A program made the position numbers and the translations under genes. 64,000 bases of DNA from an uncultured Bacteroides sp. (GTDB taxonomy: Bacteria; Bacteroidota; Bacteroidia; Chitinophagales; Chitinophagaceae), in assembly GCA_902168085.1 (NCBI GenBank), contig CABHOP010000087.1, positions 1 through 64,000 of the forward strand, read 5' to 3'. Below are positions 44,186 through 52,572 of the stretch, piece after piece. Position 1 is the stretch's first letter. Each line of letters opens with the position of its first letter. The notes beneath the pieces were generated by a model that ran no database searches, was not told the DNA's origin, and saw nothing but the letters and a program-made list of their open reading frames with translations.

Positions 44186-45955
44186 ATGAATATTGATAAT
44201 ACTGCCTCACATAATTTCCACATCCCTGTTCTTGGTCTTGGTTTTAGCATAGATAGTCCCCTAAAAGTTGCGAAGTATGGCATTTCTTCCGTGGTTTCCA
44301 TCATCGAAGATGAACTGATAGAGCATATGCGTGCCTATCATTCTTTAAAAAATGGCTTGTTATACACTCCCATTTCCACTACAGAGATTGACTATCGTGC
44401 CAAACGCATCACTGCATACCTGGATATGCTGCATGATCTTATTGAAGAACAGGTGGCGATGCTCAAATCTTTGCCTTATTCGGAAGGGTCCGACCTTTTC
44501 AGATATTTCGAATTGTTGCCGGATGATTCGCGTGTAAAACAAATGTTTACCGAAATGACGAGCATGCACGCATGTGAGAAGAAAGAACATTTAGAGAAAG
44601 AACTAAGGCAAGCAGTTAAGGCCGGGTCTATAGATGTGAATATAATGGCTAAAGTAGATAATGCCCGGTATTCATCTAAAGGAGAGAAATTGCCTGACGA
44701 ATACTCCGATGCGCTATCGGCATTGCGGGGCTATGCCCATAGTAAGCTTTCTTCATCTGTTGTTTTTTCCGCAGGATATAATCCCAAGCTATATAGTTAC
44801 GTGGAAAATTTCGATGATTTCTTTCCAGATACATCAGGGAATATCCGGAAAAAAATCACTTTAAAAGTGAGCGACTACCGCTCTGCATTAGTACAAGGAA
44901 AAATTCTGGCAAAGAAAGGACTTTGGGTATCTGAATTCAGAATTGAGTCGGGCCTGAATTGCGGAGGCCATGCATTTCCTACTGATGGCCTCTTGCTAGG
45001 ACCCATTCTGGAAGAGTTTAAAAGAAACCGGTCTTTACTTTGTGAAGAGCTTGCAAATAGTTGTAATGCAGCCTTATCTGCCAAAGGAAAAAACAGGTTT
45101 ATAACTACTCCTTCGCAAAGAATAACAGTGCAAGGTGGTATAGGCACGGCCGATGAACAGGCTTTCATGCTTGAATATTACCAATTGGACAGCGTAGGTT
45201 GGGGAAGCCCTTTTTTACTAGTGCCGGAAGTGACCAATGTAGATGATGCAACTTTGCAGCAATTGGCCCATGCCCGCCAGGAAGATTACTATTTAAGCAA
45301 TGCTTCGCCTCTTGGGGTGCCTTTTAATAATTTCAGAAAAAGCAGTTCTGAAAGCCAGCGAATAGACCGGATAGAGAAGAACAGACCGGGCAGTCCTTGC
45401 TATAAAAATTATTTAGCCAGCAATACAGAATTTACCGATATACCTATATGCACAGCATCCCGGAAATACCAATATCTTAAAGCAAACCAGATAAAAAACA
45501 GCAATCTATCGCCGGATAATATCAATGCAGAGCTGGAAAAAATAGCTGAAAAAGACTGCTTGTGCGAAGGGCTTACAGCCCCAGTAAGATTGAAAAACAA
45601 GATGCCTTTACCACACAAGCTGTCAGCGGTGGCCATATGCCCCGGCCCCAACCTGGCCTATTTTTCGGGTATCTTTTCACTCAAAGAAATGGTAGACCAT
45701 ATCTACGGACGCTGTAACCTTCTAAACTCATTGCACCGGCCACATTGTTTTATCAATGAGCTAAAAATGTATGTGACCTACTTTAAGCAAAAAATAACAT
45801 CGGAAATAGAAACGATGAGCGAAACGCAAAAAAAGTATTACACAAAATGTAAGGCTAACCTCCTGAGCGGTATTGAGTATTATAAAAACCTGATGCAGCA
45901 TCCATCTATGGAAGCAGATTTAGATGAGCTAGCCATACAAACAGCAGCTTTATAA
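44186..45955 (+). CDS. Large conserved cytoplasmic protein of unknown function (TIM-barrel-like)
   Basis: A 589-residue protein with no signal or membrane segment. The N-terminal HIPVLGLGFSIDSPLKVAKYGISSV and the central KKGLWVSEFRIESGLNCGGHAFPTDG and ITVQGGIGTADEQAFMLEYYQLDSVGWGSPFLL resemble strand-loop pairs of FMN-dependent TIM barrels such as nitronate monooxygenase or FabK-like enzymes. The C-terminal half holds several Cys (PICTASR, KDCLCEGL, AICPGP) that could bind a metal cluster. Enzyme class is my inference from pattern only. It is monocistronic and preceded by the shared Crp/Fnr-type promoter. Confidence 0.6.
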   Translation: MNIDNTASHNFHIPVLGLGFSIDSPLKVAKYGISSVVSIIEDELIEHMRAYHSLKNGLLYTPISTTEIDYRAKRITAYLDMLHDLIEEQVAMLKSLPYSEGSDLFRYFELLPDDSRVKQMFTEMTSMHACEKKEHLEKELRQAVKAGSIDVNIMAKVDNARYSSKGEKLPDEYSDALSALRGYAHSKLSSSVVFSAGYNPKLYSYVENFDDFFPDTSGNIRKKITLKVSDYRSALVQGKILAKKGLWVSEFRIESGLNCGGHAFPTDGLLLGPILEEFKRNRSLLCEELANSCNAALSAKGKNRFITTPSQRITVQGGIGTADEQAFMLEYYQLDSVGWGSPFLLVPEVTNVDDATLQQLAHARQEDYYLSNASPLGVPFNNFRKSSSESQRIDRIEKNRPGSPCYKNYLASNTEFTDIPICTASRKYQYLKANQIKNSNLSPDNINAELEKIAEKDCLCEGLTAPVRLKNKMPLPHKLSAVAICPGPNLAYFSGIFSLKEMVDHIYGRCNLLNSLHRPHCFINELKMYVTYFKQKITSEIETMSETQKKYYTKCKANLLSGIEYYKNLMQHPSMEADLDELAIQTAAL

Positions 45956-45990
45956 AACCAGGCATCAAAAATTCTTTTACTTGTTTCGGC

Positions 45991-47022
45991 TTACTCCGGA
46001 TTAGAAAGAGAGGTATCGCTTGTAAACGTAGCATCCGTAAATGTTTGCAGGAAAGCAACTAACTGATGTTTTTCCAGTTCGGAAAGTTGCAGCCCGTTTT
46101 CTTTACCCGCCTTAGTCATGATAGGGTCGAGATTGGTAACTTTTCTAACACCGCTATTATAAAACTCTATTACTTCTTCCAGTGTCTGGAAACGGCCATC
46201 ATGCATATACCTCTTGCGCAAACCTACGTTTCTTAAATTCGGTGTTCTGAATTTGCCAAGGTCTTTATTATCATGCGTGACATTATACAAGCCCTTATCC
46301 ATTTCTTTTGTGTACAGGCTATCCAGGCCGATATTGTGTAACAGGTTATCTGTCAGCACGGGGTTTACATGGCAGTGATAACAATCTCCCTTCTCTGAAA
46401 AAAAGATATTTCTACCCTGCAGTTCATCGTAGCTTAAAGACGTATAACCTTGCAGGTATGCATCATACTTAGTATCACGCGATATTAGTGTTCTTACAAA
46501 TTGCGCCAATGCATATGACACCTCTTTGTAAGTGATGTTGTCAACTGCAAAGTACTTTTTAAATAGTTCCCGGTATTTGGCGCTTGCATTTACTTTTGCG
46601 ATGTCGGTCCCAAAAAAATCTTTCACTTCAAACAACATCAAATCCTCCAATGTTCCGCGTTGAGAACCATCCCACATGAAATTTGTATTCCAGGCCAGGT
46701 TCACATGTGGTAGAACAGGCATGTCATTTATCATTCCATCAATAGTAAACCCTTTTGATTGGACATGACAGGTAGCACATGACCTGCCATCATTTGACAG
46801 AATCGGATCGTAATACAATATCCTGCCAAGCTGTATCTTTTCTACATACGGCTGATTATCTTCAGGAATGGGTAGCTTGGGGAAATGTGCCGGAGGACGT
46901 ATGATAAACGGTGTCAACACCGGTATATCAGTGGAATTATTCGCCGGCGGGTTACCGGTCTCTTTCCTGCAAGCAACTATTAAGGCAATGAGTGCGCAAA
47001 TAACCCATGCTGTCTTCCTCAT
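45991..47022 (-). CDS. Diheme cytochrome-c peroxidase paired with MbnP (MbnH-like)
   Basis: A 343-residue lipoprotein (lipobox LIVAC after MRKTAWVICALIA) with two heme sites, CATCHVQ and CYHCHVN. CCP/MauG blocks are present: QLGRILYYDPILSNDGRSC, MWDGSQRGTLEDLM, ALAQFVRTLISRDTKYD and FRTPNLRNVGLRKRYMHDGRFQTLEEVIEFY. It lies 10 nt downstream of an MbnP-family gene. In methanotrophs the MbnH diheme enzyme oxidises a Trp of MbnP to kynurenine, creating a copper site, and the pairing here suggests the same relationship. Confidence 0.9.
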   Translation of the reverse strand: MRKTAWVICALIALIVACRKETGNPPANNSTDIPVLTPFIIRPPAHFPKLPIPEDNQPYVEKIQLGRILYYDPILSNDGRSCATCHVQSKGFTIDGMINDMPVLPHVNLAWNTNFMWDGSQRGTLEDLMLFEVKDFFGTDIAKVNASAKYRELFKKYFAVDNITYKEVSYALAQFVRTLISRDTKYDAYLQGYTSLSYDELQGRNIFFSEKGDCYHCHVNPVLTDNLLHNIGLDSLYTKEMDKGLYNVTHDNKDLGKFRTPNLRNVGLRKRYMHDGRFQTLEEVIEFYNSGVRKVTNLDPIMTKAGKENGLQLSELEKHQLVAFLQTFTDATFTSDTSLSNPE

Positions 47023-47032
47023 ATAAACAGGT

Positions 47033-47752
47033 TTATTGTAGTACTTTAATTACATCACGTCCATTTTCCGAAATCCTTTGCATTAATATGGCATCACCCA
47101 TTGTGTACACACCATCCGACTTGAAACTGTATGTATATGGCACCTCCAACCATTTGTTAATATCCATACTTAAGCCAATTACATTTTCCACACCCTGCCG
47201 TGTATGGCCTGAAATTTTATGCCCACCTTTCACTAAACATGCATTTGTGCCCAGGTGTATGGCATAGCCGCTTATTGAACCTGTATCTTTCCAATGCCCT
47301 TCCAGCTTTAAAAAATGATACCCGCCACCCATCATATCGGGCCATTCCATGGCTACATTCTCATATGTTGAAGCTAGCTTTCCGTGTACATTGTAAGGTG
47401 GCGGCACACCAATAAAGTAGCTAACAGAATCATAAGTAAATGCAGGTATGTCAGCTATTCTAAAAGAATAGCCTCCGGTTCTTGCATCTATATAGGCAAT
47501 GGTATCAACGGTAAATACAAGCTGACTATTCTTATAAAAGCAAATGCCGCTGAGAAAGTAATTTAGTTTAGTTACGCTATAGCTTTCTCCTGCTTTATTC
47601 TCATACATCAGAGAATCAAATGCCAGGTGCGCGCTACCTACTTTGTGCTGTAAATCTATTCTTAGCGTTGTAACAGGTGGGAGAACAAGTTCTTTCCTAC
47701 AGGCACTTAACGTAAATAATGTGCAAACCCCGATAAGTAACAGATATTTCAT
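47033..47752 (-). CDS. MbnP family protein (copper-binding candidate)
   Basis: About 239 residues from MKYLLLIGVCTLFTLSAC (47752), a lipoprotein signal; an upstream ATG at 47770 is possible. The mature protein follows the MbnP plan: LRIDLQHKVGSAHLAFDS, VTKLNYFLSGICFYKNSQ, then VAMEWPDMMGGGYHFLKLEGHW, where the family has the Trp that is oxidised by its diheme partner, and a C-terminal SMDINKWLEVPYT. It forms an operon with the diheme peroxidase and is driven by the Crp/Fnr-type promoter at 47797-47839. Confidence 0.87.
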   Translation of the reverse strand: MKYLLLIGVCTLFTLSACRKELVLPPVTTLRIDLQHKVGSAHLAFDSLMYENKAGESYSVTKLNYFLSGICFYKNSQLVFTVDTIAYIDARTGGYSFRIADIPAFTYDSVSYFIGVPPPYNVHGKLASTYENVAMEWPDMMGGGYHFLKLEGHWKDTGSISGYAIHLGTNACLVKGGHKISGHTRQGVENVIGLSMDINKWLEVPYTYSFKSDGVYTMGDAILMQRISENGRDVIKVLQ

Positions 47753-47796
47753 AGATACAGCTTTTATCATCTCCGAAAATGCATATATACCTGTAC

Positions 47797-47839
47797 CAAA
47801 AGTATAGCTGATGATAGCGGCTGTATATGACTTTTATCA
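47797..47839 (-). promoter_or_regulatory. Crp/Fnr-type site and exact -7 box before mbnP operon
   Basis: On the minus strand, palindrome TGATAAAAGTCA (47828-47839) is followed after exactly 23 nt by TACTTTTG (47797-47804), a perfect TAnnTTTG. The palindrome's last base lies inside the 3' end of the upstream Crp/Fnr gene. Confidence 0.8.
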
Positions 47840-48583
47840 GAAGAAAATGTGTTTTTTATTCGTAAATGATTCACAATTTGCTTCCAGTACAAGTTTCTTG
47901 AGGTCCAGTATTTTTATTTTTTTGCCAATAAGGTCTAATGTTTTCTCGCGCCTGAAGACCGACAGCAATCTTATAACAGTTTCAGTAGCAGTACCTACTA
48001 AACTTGCGATGTCTTCCCGAGACAAGGATATATTGATAGTTGCCCCGTCTTTCTCTGTTCCGTAAGTCTCCTTAAGCGATAAAAGGGCTTCAGCAGTCCG
48101 TTCCTTAACTGTTTTCTGAGCGATGTGCGTGATTGTTTGTTCGGCCCTGCCTAATTCCAACGCCAGCAGCTTTATGAGGTCTAATGATAAATTGCTATTA
48201 GAGTGCAGTATATTTAAAAAAGCATCCCGGGGAATGAAGCATATCCTGGAATCCTCCAGCGCGATGGCACTTGCATTATATCTTGTATTGCTAAACAAGG
48301 CGCGGTAGCCAAATATATCACCGGTTTTTACCAGCCTCACAATCTGGTCTTTGCCTTCATTACCACTTCGTACAATTTTAACCTTGCCATCGTAAATAGA
48401 ATATATGCCTAACGGATGCCCATTTTCGTGAAGTATTGTTTGGCCCTTTTTATATATAATACACGTCTTATTGTCGTCAATGCGGGTCAGTTCTGCTGCG
48501 TTAAGATGGCATAATACAGATTTAGTTCTTGATGGGCATAATGCACAGTCTACATTAAAGCTTTTCATTCCTTTATTTGCCAT
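47837..48583 (-). CDS. Crp/Fnr family regulator with N-terminal cysteine cluster (Crp1)
   Basis: A 248-residue activator: cyclic-nucleotide-binding-like barrel, long dimer helix and C-terminal helix-turn-helix SREDIASLVGTATETVIRLLSVF. The N-terminus has Cys13-x2-Cys16-x8-Cys25 (DCALCPSRTKSVLC), and a further Cys lies in DSRICFIP. This resembles the [4Fe-4S]-binding pattern of Fnr. The recognition helix keeps the Glu and Arg (E-T-V-I-R) that contact TGA in Crp/Fnr proteins. It is preceded by a copy of the shared promoter, so it may control itself. It is the best candidate for the regulon's activator. Confidence 0.88.
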   Translation of the reverse strand: MANKGMKSFNVDCALCPSRTKSVLCHLNAAELTRIDDNKTCIIYKKGQTILHENGHPLGIYSIYDGKVKIVRSGNEGKDQIVRLVKTGDIFGYRALFSNTRYNASAIALEDSRICFIPRDAFLNILHSNSNLSLDLIKLLALELGRAEQTITHIAQKTVKERTAEALLSLKETYGTEKDGATINISLSREDIASLVGTATETVIRLLSVFRREKTLDLIGKKIKILDLKKLVLEANCESFTNKKHIFF

Positions 48584-48604
48584 GTGTATAGATAATGATC
48601 AACA

Positions 48605-48647
48605 CAAAATGACTTTATTTTCAATCTATATGCTGTAACGTATGTCA
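48605..48647 (-). promoter_or_regulatory. Crp/Fnr-type site and -7 box before the Crp1 gene
   Basis: On the minus strand, TGACATACGTTA (48636-48647; one half-site base off) precedes TCATTTTG (48605-48612; one base off TAnnTTTG) by exactly 23 nt. Weaker than the others but with the same geometry. Confidence 0.6.
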
Positions 48648-48688
48648 ACAAATAACCTGACATCCGTCAGTATTTTTGAAGCTGATAT

Positions 48689-49045
48689 CTATACACCGGT
48701 ATATATAACACCGGATGAAGGAGTTTCATGCAGCTCTATTTTATCCAGTATAGGTATGTCCATTTTTATTTTGCCCCACAACCAGATGGCTACATTTTCA
48801 CAGGTTGGGTTTCCCAAGCCCTTTACGTCGTTGAGCAGCTTGTGGTCTATTTCAGACAAGATGTGGTTCACTTTCAGTTTTATGTCAGAGAAGTCCATTA
48901 CCCAGCCGAGTGTTTCATCTACGTCACCAGAGAAAAACAGTATTAATTGGTAGGTGTGGCCATGTATGTTTCTGCATTTGTGTGTTTCTGAAACATTGGG
49001 TAAAAAATGTGCAGAATCAAAAGTGAATTTTCTAAAGATAATCAT
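48689..49045 (-). CDS. 6-pyruvoyl-tetrahydropterin synthase / QueD family protein
   Basis: A 118-residue T-fold enzyme. The zinc ligands are visible: His in FDSAHFL and the pair in CRNIHGHTY (Cys then HGH). The C-terminal ETPSSGVIY supplies the pterin-anchoring Glu (HETPSSG). Such enzymes make 6-carboxy-tetrahydropterin for queuosine or pyruvoyl-tetrahydropterin. No other queuosine gene is near; instead it is divergent from proline dehydrogenase and shares one Crp/Fnr-type site with it. Confidence 0.9.
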   Translation of the reverse strand: MIIFRKFTFDSAHFLPNVSETHKCRNIHGHTYQLILFFSGDVDETLGWVMDFSDIKLKVNHILSEIDHKLLNDVKGLGNPTCENVAIWLWGKIKMDIPILDKIELHETPSSGVIYTGV

Positions 49046-49061
49046 GTTTACAAATTATGTG

Positions 49062-49135
49062 CAAAAGTCAATGTAGTAAACAACTTTAAACATGATGCAA
49101 GTCATTTTTGACAGCTCTTATTGTCGGTACATTTA
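49062..49135. promoter_or_regulatory. Shared Crp/Fnr-type site serving two divergent promoters
   Basis: A single palindrome TGATGCAAGTCA (49093-49104, arms ATGA/TCAT) has a -7-like box 23 nt away on each side: GACTTTTG on the minus strand (49062-49069) for the QueD-like gene and TACATTTA on the plus strand (49128-49135) for proline dehydrogenase. Each box differs from TAnnTTTG by one base. Confidence 0.75.
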
Positions 49136-49166
49136 TGCAACAGGCTTGATACTTTAACTAAGGCAC

Positions 49167-50345
49167 ATGAATGATCATTTCAATAACATAGAGGTTGCTT
49201 TTCGATATCGTAGCGATAAGGAACTTAAAATGTCTAAAATGCTATTCAGCATTATAGATTCATCTGTGATCACTAAAATGGGCATAGCATTTACACGTAC
49301 ATCAATAGCTTTAGGCTTGCCGTTAAATGCTATTTTCAAGAAAACCTTGTTCAGACAATTTTGCGGAGGCACTACTTTAGGCGAAGCAGGCACTACTGCG
49401 GGGAAACTACGTCAATATAAGGTTCATTCGATATTGGACTATGGTGTAGAGGGAAAGGAAACCGAGGCTGAGTTTGAAAAAACAACGAATAACCTGATGG
49501 ATGCAGCGGCCTATGCTGCATCCAATAAGATTCCTTTTATCAGCATGAAGGTTACCGGCATTGCCAGGTTTTCCTTGCTCGAAAAAGTGCACCAGAAAAT
49601 ACCGTTAAGCACAATCGAAGAACAGGAATGGGAACTGATAAAAACAAGAATGGATGCCATTTGTTCTAAAGCCGCCACTTTGGGCGTTATGGTTTTAATA
49701 GATGCAGAAGAAACATGGATACAGGATGCAGTAAATATTATCACTGATGACATGATGTTGAAATACAACCAGTCAAAGCCGATAGTGTTTAATACATTCC
49801 AGCTTTATTGCAGTGGCACACTTGCTTTTCTGCAGCAGTCGCACGAAGAAGCAAAAGCAAAGGGATATATATTAGGAGCAAAGCTGGTAAGGGGTGCATA
49901 TATGGAAAAAGAACAGGCAAGGGCTTATAAAAACAATTATCCCGACCCGATTCAGAAAGACAAACTGAGTACGGATAAGGACTTTGATGCAGCTGTACGG
50001 TATTGCCTGGAAAATATTTCCGAAATAGGCCTGTTTATCGGTACACATAATGAAACAAGCTGCAGCCTTGCTGTTGCTTCTATGCAGGCATTAAATATAC
50101 CCGCCGATCATCCGCACATATTTTTCTCTCAGCTATACGGTATGAGCGACCATATTTCTTTTAATCTCGCCAATAGTGGTTATAATGTAGCAAAGTACCT
50201 GCCATATGGCCCTGTGCAGGATGTAATACCATACTTATTAAGACGCGCCGAAGAGAATTCGTCTATTGCCGGACAATCTAATAGAGAACTCGCGCTGATA
50301 AAACGCGAGTTAACCAGGCGAAGCCTTGTTCATTCAAATGCTTAA
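49167..50345 (+). CDS. Proline dehydrogenase
   Basis: A 392-residue FAD-dependent PRODH TIM barrel, the first step of proline catabolism. Signature blocks are FISMKVTGIARF, VLIDAEETWIQDA, NTFQLYCSGTLAFLQ, GAKLVRGAYMEKEQ, LFIGTHNETSCSLA, FSQLYGMSDHISFNLANSGYNVAKYLPYGPV and YLLRRAEENSS; the LRRAEEN motif holds the substrate-binding Arg pair. It is a stand-alone (monofunctional) form, and no P5C dehydrogenase is adjacent. It is under the shared divergent Crp/Fnr-type site. Confidence 0.93.
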   Translation: MNDHFNNIEVAFRYRSDKELKMSKMLFSIIDSSVITKMGIAFTRTSIALGLPLNAIFKKTLFRQFCGGTTLGEAGTTAGKLRQYKVHSILDYGVEGKETEAEFEKTTNNLMDAAAYAASNKIPFISMKVTGIARFSLLEKVHQKIPLSTIEEQEWELIKTRMDAICSKAATLGVMVLIDAEETWIQDAVNIITDDMMLKYNQSKPIVFNTFQLYCSGTLAFLQQSHEEAKAKGYILGAKLVRGAYMEKEQARAYKNNYPDPIQKDKLSTDKDFDAAVRYCLENISEIGLFIGTHNETSCSLAVASMQALNIPADHPHIFFSQLYGMSDHISFNLANSGYNVAKYLPYGPVQDVIPYLLRRAEENSSIAGQSNRELALIKRELTRRSLVHSNA

Positions 50346-50362
50346 AGCATTCAACCGCTCCT

Positions 50363-51973
50363 TTAGCCTTTAATATATCTGCCGGGAGCTAATACATTGT
50401 TGGGATCTACTGCGCGTTTGAGGCCCTTGAGAAAGTCGTCGAGTGTATTGTCCTGATCAACTATTTGGCTGGCCATTGCATGTGTGGTTTCTCTATAAAA
50501 ATAGTATCCCTGCTCATGTAAGGCAATATGGAGTTCATCGTAGCACTGCTCAGCTTTTTCATCCTCGCCGGCTACCTGCCTGTCCCATGCTATAGATGCA
50601 ATCAGGTGCACGCTTCTCTCGCTTGTGCATTGCATAGATATAGCCGGCTCAAAGCCATACTTTATGATGATCGCCTCGATCATGTCAATAGCCTTTTTCA
50701 CATTGGCCCCATCAAAAGGTACAGTTGGGCACATCCATATCATGCCGCATTTATCCTTATCCGGATTCATATTCGCCGGCACCTGAAAATCTTTTCTCCA
50801 ATAACTCTGGCTAACAGGCACATTATCGGGGATGCCGAGGTACTTACCAATCAGATAATTTTTCAGCGCATCCTGCAGCGAATCTGAATCAGCGCTACCA
50901 TTACCATTAAGCCTTTGAAGCATTTCCTCCTTGCCCACTTCGTATACCGAAAGACTATCAGTATAGGCGGCTATTTTATCTTTTACAGCATTCGATTGTA
51001 CCACTGCGTGTTCCCTATTAACACCTCTGATGCATATTTCGCCGGTCCACAGTTTTACATTCATCCCTTCATTGGCATATTGCAGTATCTTCTGTGTGCG
51101 CTCATTTGAAGACAGGTGCGCCCACTCTGCACTATGCGTTGCCGGAAATTGCCTTACCGTAGATAGTACCCTGAAGTTATTATACATCGTCAGGGTAGGA
51201 CGTACGAGGCCGGAAACAACCATTTCATGAAGGCGATCGATCAATGAATAATACTTATCCGCACTATCTACCTCATAGTGAACGAAATGAAAATACTCAG
51301 GCACGGTAGTAAGCCACATTGTAAGAGAGGTAACGATACCCAAGTTTGATTGGGTAAATATGCCATCGAGATATGGGCCTACCCCCCATTTGAAAGTTTT
51401 AGCCGTAAGGTTGTCATCACCATATCGTTCAAACCCCGTTTTTATAACCTTACCATCAGGCAGCACTACCTCAAATCCACAAACATAGCCCAGGCGCTCT
51501 GCATATAACCCCGTACCTATGCCCCGCTCCATCGTGTTTCCAATAAGGCTTGAATCTACACTACCGCCAGTGGTGCTTAACACCAGGTTGGATTTTTTAG
51601 CTCTTAAGAACTGGTATAGCCCGCCTAATGTTACACCCGGTTCAATCGTCACATAGCCAAAGGCTTCATTATAGTGGGTTATTTTGTCCATCCTGCTCAA
51701 ATCAATAATGACACAGGCACTTTTCACCGGTGCTTTAGAGCCGTAACCCCAATTACACCCCCTGCTAACGGGATACACCGGAATGTGAAACTCATTGGCT
51801 ATTGTCATGCATCTTTGCACTTCGGCTGTATTGGCTGGTTTCACAATGGCAAGCACTTTGCCTTCGTGTTTATAGGTTCCTGCTTCGTATTGCTCCAGAA
51901 TATCAATATCAGTTTCAACATACGAATCTGAAACTGCTTGTCGAAATGCAGCAAGTGCAGCCGGTAAGTTCAT
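50363..51973 (-). CDS. FAD-binding oxidoreductase of the VAO/PCMH type
   Basis: About 536 residues from MNLPAALAAFRQAVSD (51973); the upstream start at 51997 is a TTG and less likely. The FAD-binding PP domain carries VYPVSRGCNWGYGSKAP and STTGGSVDSSLIGNTMERGIG; the C-terminal cap matches the 4-cresol dehydrogenase / vanillyl-alcohol oxidase flavoprotein family, ending DPNNVLAPGRYIKG. Usual substrates in the family are phenols, sugars or hydroxy acids, but none can be assigned here. No cytochrome subunit is adjacent. It has two upstream Crp/Fnr-type sites. Confidence 0.87.
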   Translation of the reverse strand: MNLPAALAAFRQAVSDSYVETDIDILEQYEAGTYKHEGKVLAIVKPANTAEVQRCMTIANEFHIPVYPVSRGCNWGYGSKAPVKSACVIIDLSRMDKITHYNEAFGYVTIEPGVTLGGLYQFLRAKKSNLVLSTTGGSVDSSLIGNTMERGIGTGLYAERLGYVCGFEVVLPDGKVIKTGFERYGDDNLTAKTFKWGVGPYLDGIFTQSNLGIVTSLTMWLTTVPEYFHFVHYEVDSADKYYSLIDRLHEMVVSGLVRPTLTMYNNFRVLSTVRQFPATHSAEWAHLSSNERTQKILQYANEGMNVKLWTGEICIRGVNREHAVVQSNAVKDKIAAYTDSLSVYEVGKEEMLQRLNGNGSADSDSLQDALKNYLIGKYLGIPDNVPVSQSYWRKDFQVPANMNPDKDKCGMIWMCPTVPFDGANVKKAIDMIEAIIIKYGFEPAISMQCTSERSVHLIASIAWDRQVAGEDEKAEQCYDELHIALHEQGYYFYRETTHAMASQIVDQDNTLDDFLKGLKRAVDPNNVLAPGRYIKG

Positions 51974-51993
51974 CTTATTTAAGTTTATGCTGC

Positions 51994-52036
51994 ACAAGGT
52001 AGAACGATACAGTGCCGCTAAAAATGACTTTTATCA
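51994..52036 (-). promoter_or_regulatory. Crp/Fnr-type site and weak -7 box before FAD oxidoreductase
   Basis: On the minus strand TGATAAAAGTCA (52025-52036; identical to the mbnP site) precedes TACCTTGT (51994-52001; two bases off TAnnTTTG) by exactly 23 nt. Confidence 0.65.
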
Positions 52037-52068
52037 TGCTGGCCTGGCCTATTCAGCAGCCTTCACTA

Positions 52069-52080
52069 TGATGTGCGTCA
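52069..52080. promoter_or_regulatory. Second upstream Crp/Fnr-type palindrome
   Basis: TGATGTGCGTCA, with ATGA/TCAT arms (52068-52081), lies 44 bp centre-to-centre upstream of the proximal site, close to four helical turns. It has no -7 box of its own at the shared distance. Confidence 0.55.
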
Positions 52081-52144
52081 TGTTACTTAGAATGCCTGTA
52101 GACAGCATGTAACTGTAAAACGGAAAACTACATCAAACAGTAAC

Positions 52145-52516
52145 TCATTTGAATTTTAGCAGCACATAGATGTATATTGTTTTGGATAAGCGCATCAACC
52201 ACGGTTGCAATAATATAACAACCGCTGTTGAAAAGAGGAAGGCATAGATAAAGCTATTATCCTGGTAGGTGATGCCCCATACACAGGCATAAAAAATTAC
52301 TGCAATGGCATATACTATTACGCTGACAGCATAGTTAATACCGGGGGCATTTTCTTCACCGCTCTTTATTTTATGCCCGCAAACAGGACAATCGTCCACA
52401 GTTGTAAGCATTTTACTGAGCGGGAAAACACTTTTGTGAATGTAAATATTACCCTTCCCACACTTGGGGCATTTTCCCCTCAGGATATTTAGTACTTTAG
52501 TTTTTATGTCGAACAT
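52145..52516 (-). CDS. DUF983 membrane protein with zinc-ribbon cysteines
   Basis: A 123-residue protein. Two CxxC knuckles (GKCPKCGKGN and DDCPVCGHK) form a cytoplasmic zinc-ribbon-like module, followed by two hydrophobic helices (SVIVYAIAVIFYACVWG and IYAFLFSTAVVILLQPWLM). This is the DUF983 plan; members often lie near cytochrome oxidase genes, but their role is unproven. It is preceded by the shared Crp/Fnr-type promoter, which supports a respiratory or redox role. Confidence 0.88.
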   Translation of the reverse strand: MFDIKTKVLNILRGKCPKCGKGNIYIHKSVFPLSKMLTTVDDCPVCGHKIKSGEENAPGINYAVSVIVYAIAVIFYACVWGITYQDNSFIYAFLFSTAVVILLQPWLMRLSKTIYIYVLLKFK

Positions 52517-52524
52517 TGTCTGGA

Positions 52525-52567
52525 TAAATATAAACGAACATCCTGTTAGTAAATTTGATTTTTATCA
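52525..52567 (-). promoter_or_regulatory. Crp/Fnr-type site and -7 box before the DUF983 gene
   Basis: On the minus strand TGATAAAAATCA (52556-52567) is followed after exactly 23 nt by TATATTTA (52525-52532; one base off TAnnTTTG). The ATG is at 52516, so the transcript would be nearly leaderless. Confidence 0.72.
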
Positions 52568-52572
52568 CATCT

